From the NCBI GenBank assembly GCA_040752675.1, contig JBFMGF010000054.1, positions 1 through 32,000 of the forward strand: a stretch of DNA of 32,000 nt, in the 5' to 3' direction. The position numbers and the translations under genes are program-made. The DNA comes from Acidobacteriota bacterium (GTDB taxonomy: Bacteria > Acidobacteriota > Polarisedimenticolia > JBFMGF01). Below the pieces are notes generated by a model, which ran no database searches, was not told the DNA's origin, and saw only the letters and a program-made list of their open reading frames with translations. How positions within the stretch are numbered: position 1 is the stretch's first letter; each line of letters starts with the position of its first letter. This document shows, one piece after another, positions 14,980-23,200 of this stretch.

Positions 14980-16712
14980 CCTTCAATCTTCATGGATCAA
15001 GCAGCATGCCCGACAAATCCCGATCTAGGGCAAGATACTCCGGCCATTTCCTGTTGAGATGCTTATCATTACTTCTTTTAGTCCTGATGATTGCATCCCT
15101 CTCTGGTTGGAGCTGGAGTGAGAAGGGTACTCACGTCGGCGAAAAATTTTCTGTCGCCGAAAAATCTCTGGGCAGAGCCGGGATGGAAGGTGACACACTT
15201 GTCGCCGCGCTTGCCGCCGATCCCCAGTCACTGAACTTCGTCTCCGCTGGTGATGTTCAATCAGACATAATCGCGCGACTCGTCACTGAATCCCTCGTCT
15301 ATCACGATAGGAACCTTAACATCATCCCGCGATTGGCAAGATCCTGGGATATCTCCGAGGACAGACTGACCATCACTTTCCATCTGAAAGATAATGCCAG
15401 ATGGCATGATGGGGTTCCCGTCACTTCCGAGGATGTCAGGTTTACCTTCGAGAGGATCATGGATCCAGCCTCCATGGCAAAAGACAAGATAGGGATGTTC
15501 AAGGATGTAGCGGAAATATCGGCTCCCGATCCACACACATTCAAAGTCAAGTACAGAGAGCCTTTTTCTCCTGCCCTCTCGACGTGGAGCATCAGCATCA
15601 TTCCGAAGCACATCTATGCCGGAGAGCCAGATTTCCTGAAGTCGAAGTACAACGAAAGCCCGATAGGGTGCGGTCCTTTCAAACTGGCAAAATGGGAGCG
15701 CTCACAAAAGATCGTTCTGGAAAGCAACAAGGACTACTGGGACGTTAAACCCTTTCTCGACAGGATCATCTTCAAGATCATCCCAAGCGAGAAGGTCAGA
15801 TTCGAGGCGCTCCTCACGGGGGACATCGACTACACCAATCTTCCGCCTCTCACCTTCCAGAAAGATACAGACAGGAGTGAATTCAAAACGCGACTCAGGA
15901 CACTGGTCTACAATCCCATCTATCTCTGGTACATAAGCTGGAACATGGATGGAAGCAACAGATTCTTCACCGATAGAAGAGTACGGAGAGCCATGACCCA
16001 TGCCATGGATCGCGAGGGCTTTCTCAAGAACATCTACTTCGGGCTTGGATGCGTGGCTACGACGGATTTCCAGCCTGACACGTGGGCTAATGATGAGACA
16101 CTGAAGGCTCACGCCTATAATCCCGCGAAAGCAAAGAAGCTGTTGGAGGAAGCGGGGTGGAGAGATACGAACGGTAACGGAATCAGGGACAAGGACGGAC
16201 AAGAGTTCGAATTCACCATGATCTTTCCGGCGGGTCCCGAGACATCCGAACAGATGGCGGCTCTCTTCAAGGAAAGCCTCGACCGGCTCGGCGTGAAGAT
16301 GAACCTCACGAAGCTCGAATGGTCCACTTTCCAAGAACGCAAGAGAAACCATCTCTTTGAAGCTGCAATGTCCGGGCTACGGAAAGACATCGATCCAGAC
16401 CCGTACGAACTTTACCACTCCTCCCAGTACCTCAACGGACAGAATTATGGCGGCTATGCCAATCCAGAGGCCGATAAGCTTTTGCTCGAGGGGAGGAGGG
16501 AGTTCGATCTCGAAAAGAGAAAGGAGATCTACCGGAGGCTGCAAAAGATACTGCACGAGGATCAGCCTTACACCTATCTCTTCCATCCCGCAGCATGCCT
16601 CGCGATGGATAAGAGATTCAGGGACATCGAGACCTCGCCCAAGGGGATATGGCAGTTCTATCCCGGCGTCATAGCCTGGTGGGTTCCCGCCGGCGAACAG
16701 AAATACAAATAA
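14976..16712 (+). CDS. Periplasmic peptide-binding protein of an ABC importer (SBP_bac_5, DppA/OppA type)
   Basis: The 578-residue family 5 solute-binding protein has a hydrophobic signal segment (about residues 25-45, LLLLVLMIASLSG). The mature part shows the family pattern: TLVAALAADPQSLNFVSAGD, RLARSWDISEDRLTITFHLK, the WHDGVPVTSEDVRFTFER signature, GCGPFKLAKW and RRVRRAMTHAMDREGFL. It should bind oligopeptides or dipeptides and deliver them to the two permeases encoded next. There is no lipobox Cys, so it is probably soluble in the periplasm. The ATG overlaps the previous stop as ATGA; an alternative ATG at 15006 would shorten only the signal region. The exact ligand cannot be read from sequence. 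Confidence 0.9.
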   Translation: MTFNLHGSSSMPDKSRSRARYSGHFLLRCLSLLLLVLMIASLSGWSWSEKGTHVGEKFSVAEKSLGRAGMEGDTLVAALAADPQSLNFVSAGDVQSDIIARLVTESLVYHDRNLNIIPRLARSWDISEDRLTITFHLKDNARWHDGVPVTSEDVRFTFERIMDPASMAKDKIGMFKDVAEISAPDPHTFKVKYREPFSPALSTWSISIIPKHIYAGEPDFLKSKYNESPIGCGPFKLAKWERSQKIVLESNKDYWDVKPFLDRIIFKIIPSEKVRFEALLTGDIDYTNLPPLTFQKDTDRSEFKTRLRTLVYNPIYLWYISWNMDGSNRFFTDRRVRRAMTHAMDREGFLKNIYFGLGCVATTDFQPDTWANDETLKAHAYNPAKAKKLLEEAGWRDTNGNGIRDKDGQEFEFTMIFPAGPETSEQMAALFKESLDRLGVKMNLTKLEWSTFQERKRNHLFEAAMSGLRKDIDPDPYELYHSSQYLNGQNYGGYANPEADKLLLEGRREFDLEKRKEIYRRLQKILHEDQPYTYLFHPAACLAMDKRFRDIETSPKGIWQFYPGVIAWWVPAGEQKYK

Positions 16713-17689
16713 TGTATCGATACATCGCTAAAAGGGTCGGTATTGCTGCTGTCACTCTGCTTGGAATCACCTTCATCGTTTTCGTAATCATTCATCTGGC
16801 CCCGGGCAGTCCCCTGGAAGCGCTATCCGATGAAGGAACGGTCAGAACGCTTCCTCCGGAAGCATATGAACAGATGAAAAAGATCTATCATATGCAGAGA
16901 CCCCTCTTGGAACAGTATCTCTTCTGGCTCAATGATCTCATCCACCTGGATTTAGGAGAATCGTTCTCGGATCACCGCCGCGTCTCGGAAAAGATCCTGG
17001 AGAGACTTCCAAATACAATCGTTCTGAACCTCTTCGCCATCCTCATAATGTTCATCATTGCCATTCCTGTGGGAGCACTGTCTGCCTCGCGGCAGAACTC
17101 AAGATTCGATCGGGCGAGCGGCGTCATCTCATCCATGCTTTACTCGCTCCCGAACTTCTGGGTGGCGATTTCACTTCAGTTAATATTTGCGGTCTATCTG
17201 AAGGTTCTTCCCCTCTACGGGATAGAATCTGAAGGTGCGGAGAGTTTCGGCATCATCCACTGGATCACGGACCGAGCCGTTCATCTCCTGCTGCCTGCCA
17301 TCTGCCTTTCCTACGCTGGACTCGCCTTCCTCTCGCGGTTCTCAAGGGCAGGTCTCGTGGAAGTGATCAGGCAGGATTACATAAGAACGGCACGGGCAAA
17401 GGGTCTGGACGAAAAAGTTATCACGTTCAAGCATGGGCTGAGAAATTCGCTCATCCCGATGATCACCCTATTCGGGCTTATGCTCCCATCCCTGATCGGC
17501 GGTTCGATCATCATAGAACAGATATTTGCCTGGCCGGGAATAGGAAGGCTCTTCTTCGAGGCCGTCTTCCAGCGCGACTACCCGACTGTGATGGGTCTTT
17601 CGCTGATCTCTGCGGTTCTGACCCTGCTGGGAACGTTGGTGGCTGACTTGTTGTATACGATTGCTGACCCGAGAGTTCGGTATGAATGA
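16712..17689 (+). CDS. ABC peptide importer permease, DppB/OppB type
   Basis: The 325-residue inner-membrane protein begins YRYIAKRVGIAAVTLLGITF, the classic DppB N-terminus. It contains the HLAPGSPL periplasmic loop, about six membrane segments, and the EAA loop for ATPase contact: EVIRQDYIRTARAKGLDEKV, then HGLRNSLIPMIT. The start ATG shares its A with the preceding stop (TAATG), so it is tightly coupled to the binding protein. An in-frame upstream ATG at 16649 would overlap the binding-protein gene heavily and is rejected. It pairs with the permease encoded next to form the peptide channel. Confidence 0.93.
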   Translation: MYRYIAKRVGIAAVTLLGITFIVFVIIHLAPGSPLEALSDEGTVRTLPPEAYEQMKKIYHMQRPLLEQYLFWLNDLIHLDLGESFSDHRRVSEKILERLPNTIVLNLFAILIMFIIAIPVGALSASRQNSRFDRASGVISSMLYSLPNFWVAISLQLIFAVYLKVLPLYGIESEGAESFGIIHWITDRAVHLLLPAICLSYAGLAFLSRFSRAGLVEVIRQDYIRTARAKGLDEKVITFKHGLRNSLIPMITLFGLMLPSLIGGSIIIEQIFAWPGIGRLFFEAVFQRDYPTVMGLSLISAVLTLLGTLVADLLYTIADPRVRYE

Positions 17690-18716
17690 GAAGCATTCCA
17701 CATGGAAGATTGGATGGAACAATCTCCGCCGGAACAGGAGCGCCCTGCTCAGTCTCTGGATCATCCTGATCTTCTGTCTGATCTCCCTCCTGGCGCCTCT
17801 CATCGCCAATGATAAACCTCTCATCCTCATCGGAGGAGGGAGGGTGTATTTTCCAGCTTTTTCAGATTACATTCTTCTAAAACCGATCATCAAGCTTCCC
17901 GAAACTCCGGAAGACGGGTGGAAAGAGTTCCATGAAGGCAAGAGATGTTTCATCCTATCGGCTCCCATTCCGTACAGTTTCAAAACGACCGATATTAACT
18001 CCGTCCTCAGATCACCAGACTGGAGCCACTTCATGGGAACGGATGGCCTGGGGAGGGATGTTCTCTCCCGATGCATCCATGGAACTACAATATCTCTCAA
18101 GGTGGGTGTCATTGCCATGGGAATCTCTCTCATCATTGGCCTCATCCTGGGATCGCTGGCAGGCTTCTACAGGGGGGTCATCGATGTCGTAATTTCCAGG
18201 ATAATCGAAATCGTAATCTGTTTCCCCACCCTCTTTCTGATACTGGCCGTCATGGCCATCAACCCTCCGTTCATAAGAGAGATCGAACCTATTTTCAAGA
18301 TCATGATCGTCATCGGCCTGATCTCCTGGACCGGGATCGCCCGTTATGTCAGGGGAGAGTTCATGAAGCTGAAGGAGATCGATTACACACATGCCGCTAG
18401 AGCCGTGGGGGCGAAGAATCTCAGGATCATCTTCAGGCACATCCTTCCCAACTCTCTGGCGCCCGTTCTCGTCTCAGCCTCTTTCGGCATCGCGGGAGCC
18501 ATTCTCGCCGAATCTTCCCTCTCCTTCCTCGGGCTCGGCGTCCAGCCACCCACGCCAAGCTGGGGGAGCATTCTCTCCGAGGCGCAGAGATACATGCAGC
18601 ATGCATGGTGGCTTGCGCTTTTCCCCGGCTTTGCTATCTTTCTTACGGTGCTATCCTGCAACCTCCTCGGCGAAGGGATCAGAGATGCCTTTGATCCGAG
18701 GATGTTTGAAAAATGA
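17682..18716 (+). CDS. ABC peptide importer permease, DppC/OppC type
   Basis: The 344-residue inner-membrane protein has the OppC_N start (WKIGWNNLRRNRSALLSLWI), then a long periplasmic loop (about 45-120). The DppC signature HFMGTDGLGRDVLSRCIHG is followed by further membrane segments and the EAA loop (GEFMKLKEIDYTHAARAVGA, then HILPNSLAPVLV). The ATG at 17682 overlaps the DppB stop by eight bases and is preceded by GAGAG. No ATPase gene (DppD or DppF type) follows, so the transporter must borrow ATPases encoded elsewhere. Confidence 0.93.
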   Translation: MNEKHSTWKIGWNNLRRNRSALLSLWIILIFCLISLLAPLIANDKPLILIGGGRVYFPAFSDYILLKPIIKLPETPEDGWKEFHEGKRCFILSAPIPYSFKTTDINSVLRSPDWSHFMGTDGLGRDVLSRCIHGTTISLKVGVIAMGISLIIGLILGSLAGFYRGVIDVVISRIIEIVICFPTLFLILAVMAINPPFIREIEPIFKIMIVIGLISWTGIARYVRGEFMKLKEIDYTHAARAVGAKNLRIIFRHILPNSLAPVLVSASFGIAGAILAESSLSFLGLGVQPPTPSWGSILSEAQRYMQHAWWLALFPGFAIFLTVLSCNLLGEGIRDAFDPRMFEK

Positions 18717-18720
18717 GAAG

Positions 18721-19125
18721 ATGAACGCCTTCCTGAAAAATCTGCTGATCGTTTATGCACTGCTCTCCATCATTGTATATATGGTGACCGGATTCATCGC
18801 CCAGCCATTCAAGATAAACGGCAATAGCATGTTTCCGACCATCAGAAACGGAGATCTGGTCCTCATCAGTAAAGTCTCTCTTCTCTCAGGAAAGAGGCCT
18901 GCAACAGGCGATATCGTGGCATTCTTCGATCCGGCAGATGGGAAGAGAATTCTCATCAAGCGCGTGAAGGAGGACTGCGGGCAGGGCTATTTCGTAATGG
19001 GCGATAATGCCGAATCCAGTATCGACAGCAGAGTTTTCGGAACCGTTTCAGGAGATAGAATCATAGGCAAGGCCATCATCATTCTGTGGCCCCTGCGGGT
19101 CATTTCGGAGATCTGCCGGGATTAA
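18721..19125 (+). CDS. lepB: Small signal peptidase I (S26 family)
   Basis: The 134-residue protein has one N-terminal membrane segment (about 5-27). The S26 motifs are GNSMFPTIRNGDLVLI (nucleophile Ser36), IKRV with general-base Lys80, and GDNAESSIDSR (94-104). All catalytic elements are present although the protein is much shorter than E. coli LepB (324 residues), as in many compact bacterial type I signal peptidases. It would remove signal peptides from exported proteins on the outer face of the membrane. The start at 18721 is four bases after the permease stop, so it is the last gene of the transporter operon. Its 3' end overlaps the convergent larE gene by 26 bp. A nickel-superoxide-dismutase-type maturation protease is an alternative reading, but no sod gene is present. 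Confidence 0.85.
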   Translation: MNAFLKNLLIVYALLSIIVYMVTGFIAQPFKINGNSMFPTIRNGDLVLISKVSLLSGKRPATGDIVAFFDPADGKRILIKRVKEDCGQGYFVMGDNAESSIDSRVFGTVSGDRIIGKAIIILWPLRVISEICRD

Positions 19126-19912
19126 AGGGACCCATCCGGTACCCCTCGAGATCGATGGTGACAAACTTAAAGCCGGCTTTCTTGACAAGCCGGACGATCT
19201 CATTTCTCATCCGAGGGTTGCCTATCCTGTCGAGCTCCTCCGCCCCCAATTCAATCCTGGCGATGCTTCCATGATGCCTGACTCTCAACTGCCTGAAGCC
19301 CAGCATTTCCAGCGCTTCTTCTGCCATCTCGATCTGCCTCAGTTTTTCAGCCGTAATTTCTTCTCCATATGGTATCCGCGAGGAGAGACAGGCCTTTGAA
19401 GGTTTATTCCATGTCGAAAGCCCCAGTTCCCTGCTCAAAAGCCTTATTTCCTCCTTGGTGAGCCCTGCTTCCCTCAGAGGGGCGATGGCTCCAAACTCCA
19501 GCGCTGCCCGGGAGCCCGGCCTGAAATCCCCCTCGTCATCTGCATTGGCGCCGTAGGCTATAAACTTGAAACCTTTTTCCCTGGCGATAGAGCGGAGCCT
19601 CTCGAAGAGATCGGATTTACAGAAATAGCATCGCGTGTAACTGTTTTTCAGAAATTCAGAATTTCCCATCTCTCCCGATTCTATAAAAAGATGCGGGATT
19701 CCTATTTCTAGAGCTATGGTCTTGGCCTGGATCTTTTCCGATTTTGGCAGGCTCTCCGATACGGCCGTAACTGCAAGCGTCCGTCCTTTGAGGGCATCGC
19801 AGGCCACTCTTGCGAGAAAAGAAGAGTCGACTCCACCAGAAAAGGCCACCAGGAGCGATTCGCATTCCTTCACTATCGACTTCAGCTTCTCATATTTATC
19901 GAAAGCCTTCAT
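19100..19912 (-). CDS. larE: ATP-dependent sulfur transferase LarE, three-cysteine (iron-sulfur) type
   Basis: The 270-residue PP-loop protein has SGGVDSS at residues 25-31. LarE builds the thiocarboxylates of the nickel-pincer nucleotide cofactor of lactate racemase and related enzymes. The Lactiplantibacillus plantarum enzyme sacrifices a cysteine sulfur. This one has C95-x2-C98 (CYFC) and C175 (SKACLSSR), the three-cysteine arrangement of LarE forms that hold a [4Fe-4S] cluster and use it for sulfur transfer, so it is probably catalytic rather than sacrificial. No larA, larB or larC lies in the window. I chose the ATG at 19912 (AAGGGA upstream) over the in-frame ATG at 19978, which adds residues outside the family. 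It converges with the signal peptidase gene. Confidence 0.88.
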   Translation of the reverse strand: MKAFDKYEKLKSIVKECESLLVAFSGGVDSSFLARVACDALKGRTLAVTAVSESLPKSEKIQAKTIALEIGIPHLFIESGEMGNSEFLKNSYTRCYFCKSDLFERLRSIAREKGFKFIAYGANADDEGDFRPGSRAALEFGAIAPLREAGLTKEEIRLLSRELGLSTWNKPSKACLSSRIPYGEEITAEKLRQIEMAEEALEMLGFRQLRVRHHGSIARIELGAEELDRIGNPRMRNEIVRLVKKAGFKFVTIDLEGYRMGPFNPGRSPK

Positions 19913-20088
19913 CGTCTCGAGTCCCTTCCATATTTTGAAATAATAGCATATTTCCTCGCTCCCGGAATATCGGCGCAAAACCGGAAATTCCTTACTAAAT
20001 TTTCAATGGAGAAGCAGCCCTCCGTATGGTGCTGCAGATATGCAGAGGCTCTTTTTGCAGATCCATCAGCAAATAGTTTTTCCGTCGA

Positions 20089-20117
20089 TTGACTTTGCCC
20101 ATGCAAATATGTATAAG
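20089..20117 (+). promoter_or_regulatory. Upstream promoter candidate (P1) of the giant subtilase gene
   Basis: TTGACT (20089-20094), 17-bp spacer, TATAAG (20112-20117), each 5/6 to consensus. Initiation near 20124 would start right at the inverted repeat of 20125-20150 and give a leader of about 140 nt. Confidence 0.5.
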
Positions 20118-20124
20118 AGGAACC

Positions 20125-20150
20125 GAAATGAAAAAATCATTTCATTTTTT
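20125..20150 (+). repeat. Two mutually exclusive short hairpins ending in a T-run
   Basis: GAAATGA (20125-20131) pairs with TCATTTC (20137-20143), leaving ATTTTTT (20144-20150) single-stranded like a weak intrinsic terminator. Alternatively AAAAAAT (20131-20137) pairs with ATTTTTT (20144-20150). The two pairings cannot form together. The stems are A/T-rich and of modest stability. Confidence 0.4.
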
Positions 20151-20163
20151 GCAGAATTTATCC

Positions 20164-20192
20164 TTGACAAGAAGGCGATATCACCGTAGATA
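20164..20192 (+). promoter_or_regulatory. Second promoter candidate (P2) of the giant subtilase gene
   Basis: Perfect TTGACA (20164-20169), 17-bp spacer and a weak -10, TAGATA (20187-20192). The -10 overlaps the first base of an inverted repeat that would cover the start site, so activation or repression there is plausible. Confidence 0.4.
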
Positions 20193-20218
20193 TTACACAC
20201 ATGGGGAAAATGTGTAAT
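20192..20218. repeat. 8-bp perfect inverted repeat, operator-like
   Basis: ATTACACA (20192-20199), 11-bp spacer, TGTGTAAT (20211-20218). It abuts the P2 -10 and spans the predicted start point near 20199. As DNA it could be a repressor site; as RNA it could be a 5' hairpin. The remaining leader to 20264 carries the AGGAGGAGG ribosome site. Confidence 0.6.
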
Positions 20219-20264
20219 CAATCATATAAACTATTGCGTCTTAAAAAATGCATAGGAGGAGGTC

Positions 20265-23200
20265 ATGCAAAACAGGTATAGCTTTTGGAGAATCTTTTCT
20301 GTTATCCTCGCGCTGATAGCACTCTCTATCACCACCTTTTCGGCAGCCGAGGAGAACGTCCCGGATGTCAAGAAGAAGTTGAACAGCAGCAGCAGCGGCA
20401 CCATCTCCGTGACCGTGGGGAACACCAATCAAGCAAAACCTAACGATTCCGGTGCAACAACAGCGTCCGTGACCGCCGGGAACTCCGCGGAGGATCCAAA
20501 TAAGGTCATTATGAAAAAACCCGTTCTCTATCAGCGAAGCAATTATGTATGGCCATACTTGACAGGACCTTACTATGGGGAGGTTCCACCAGAATTTGTC
20601 TCTTCTCCATACTATCTGAAAACGATGGTTGGTTCTTTCGATACACGCAGCGGCCTGTTCGACATTCCAGGAGAATTGAAGAAGGGAATCCTCCTCCAGA
20701 CAACGGATACGATGCAGTATTTCATAGCACAGTTCAATCCTGATTATTTCGACTATGGGAAGTTTGAGGTAACGCGAAAAGAGTTCGAAAACCTGGGGGT
20801 GCAGTTCTTTGATTATCTGTCCAATCGCGCTCACATCGTCCTGCTCAATTCCAGCAATTATCCGATCGTTGCCTCTTCTCCCAAGATTCAATTTCTGGAA
20901 CCCTACCACCCTGCCTTAAAAATAGCCCCCAACGTTGGGAAAATACCTCTTCCCGACCCTGTTGCGGCCATTTCTCCTGTATATTCTCTTGTCGTCATGC
21001 TTTTCCCGAATGAACCAGCGATTGTAGCCTCACAGAAGATCTCCCAGATGGGTGGAATGATCAAGTTCGTTTACGGCAACACAATCTATGTAGACATCGA
21101 TCGAAGCAAGATCGGAGAAATCGCCAGTTTAGAGGCGGTCAGAGGCGTCTTTGAAGTAGCCCCGCATTTCCCCCATGGTGAAGAAACGACGACAGTCATG
21201 CAGACAGGGGATTATAACGAGGGCGCGGTTCCATACTTCGACGTGGGAGTTGACGGAGGCGGAGGAGGAGGGATAGCCAATCCTCAGTATCTCCAGGTTG
21301 TCGATACAGGCGCCAGCTATGATGCCGGGGACCTTTCCAATACGAGATCGGATCCGGGGTATCCTGCCGATCCTACGATACCAAATCCTTCCCACAGGAA
21401 AATCTATCTCTATAAAACCACAGGCTCATGGGGCGGAAGTGGTGATTATAAGAGCTGTGATGATGTTGCGAGTGGCGGCTATACACACGGACAGGTTGTA
21501 TCGGCAACGGCTCTCGGAAACGCTTCCGATGTGGATCCCAGCTATGGTGAAGGATGGTACTTCTATGACTCCAACGATAACCCATGGAAGATTGATGGCG
21601 TTGCGAAAGGGGCGAAGCTTCTGTTCTACGATGATTATATTACTCCTGCTTCAGGAGCCTGTGATGAAGGAGGCAGCCCAACCAAATCTTTCTATGGCGG
21701 AACGCCAGGAAGCGGTATCCTTGGTGATGGTTATTCCAATGGCGCTAGAGGCACCAACTACAGCTTTGGCTCAGATAGCCAGGTTTACGATGCGCACCCG
21801 CAGCAGATCGATGAATTTCTGTTTGAGAATCAAGAAGCGATGGTATTCATATCGGCGGGCAATTCAAGCTCCGATACAAATGCCGATGGGACGGCCGACG
21901 AAAGGACGATTGGCAGTCCGGCCAACAGTAAGAATGCCATCGTAGTCGGAGGTTCAGGCAATGCCGGTTATACTAACTGGAGAGCCGATTTCTCGAGCGT
22001 CGGTCCAGTAGGATCGACAAGCAAGCCGAGGGTTGCTCCTCTGCTAATGGCTCCCGCCGTCGATTATGGCCTGCAGGGTATCTCGTCAGAATATTCCTGC
22101 AAGAGCCAGGATAACGATCAGACCGGCACCGTTGTTTGCAATAGTACAAACAATAACAGCGGGACCAGCTTCTCTTCGCCGGCGGCAATGGGAGCTTCTG
22201 CCATCGTCAGGGATTACTTCGCTCAGGGGTTCTATCCTGACGGAACATCATCCGATGCGGGAAACGACGCCGACAAGGTACCGGTCATTTCAGGAGCTCT
22301 TGTTAAAGCCATCCTCATAGCTTCTGCCGAATTCATGGATGGCGCCTATATCTCGAAGAAATACAGATTCAATAACGAAATAGGGTACGGTCGAATCGAG
22401 TTGCGCAATGTCCTCCCGCTCATAACGGATCCCTCGACCCCCGTAGGCCTCATCATCGATGATCAGGGATTATCAACAGGCCAGGGTATATCACCAAATG
22501 ATTCTGTCATAATTGAGTTCCAGGTCACGGATACGACCATTCCTCTGAAAGCCGCCGTAGCCTGGATCGATGGTACGAGCACGAGCCCTTACGGTGAAGA
22601 TCTCATCAACGATCTTGATCTCGAGCTATGGTTTGACTCCAATGGCAACGGATCCCTGGATTCGAACGAGCATCTCTACTGGGGGAACTACTTCACTGAA
22701 GACAAGGACAAAGATGGTACGCTCGACTCAGGCGAAGACAACGACGGCGACGGCACGATAGACCAGAGCGAATGGTCGCTCGAGGTCAAGAATAGCGGTG
22801 CGAATGCCTCCAGAGATACCTTCAACGTGAATGAAGGAATATTCGTTTCCACGAGTGACCTGGCCAGAGACAACAACAGCGATGGCACCATCGATGAGGA
22901 GCTATCAGGAACGTGGATACTGAAGATCAGTGCCAAATTGGCTAATCTCGAAGCGCAAAAGTATGCGGCCGCCATTGCGGGAGGATGCGTTGCTGGAAGC
23001 AGCATCAGATTCGATAAGAGCCCGGTTGTCTGCAACGACATCGTCCACGTGATCGTCAATGAGGTGGACGAGGCAGGCGATCCCGGAAGCGGCCTTACTC
23101 CCAGCGTGATCAGCGGAAGAACGACTGTTTACGTCATCGATCCAGGACCGGACCGTCAGATTGATACCACCGACGACGTTACGGTAGATACCGAAACAGG

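Noticed and set aside
15702-16352. 216-codon antisense frame in the peptide-binding gene
   Set aside because: The sense strand is a clear family 5 binding protein; the antisense translation has no recognisable features.
18391-18720. Long N-terminal extension of the signal peptidase gene inside the permease gene
   Set aside because: The extra 110 residues are an out-of-frame reading of the permease; the ATG at 18721 gives a normal membrane anchor.
20241-20909. 222-codon antisense frame at the start of the giant protease
   Set aside because: It covers the leader and signal region of a real gene and has no supporting motif.
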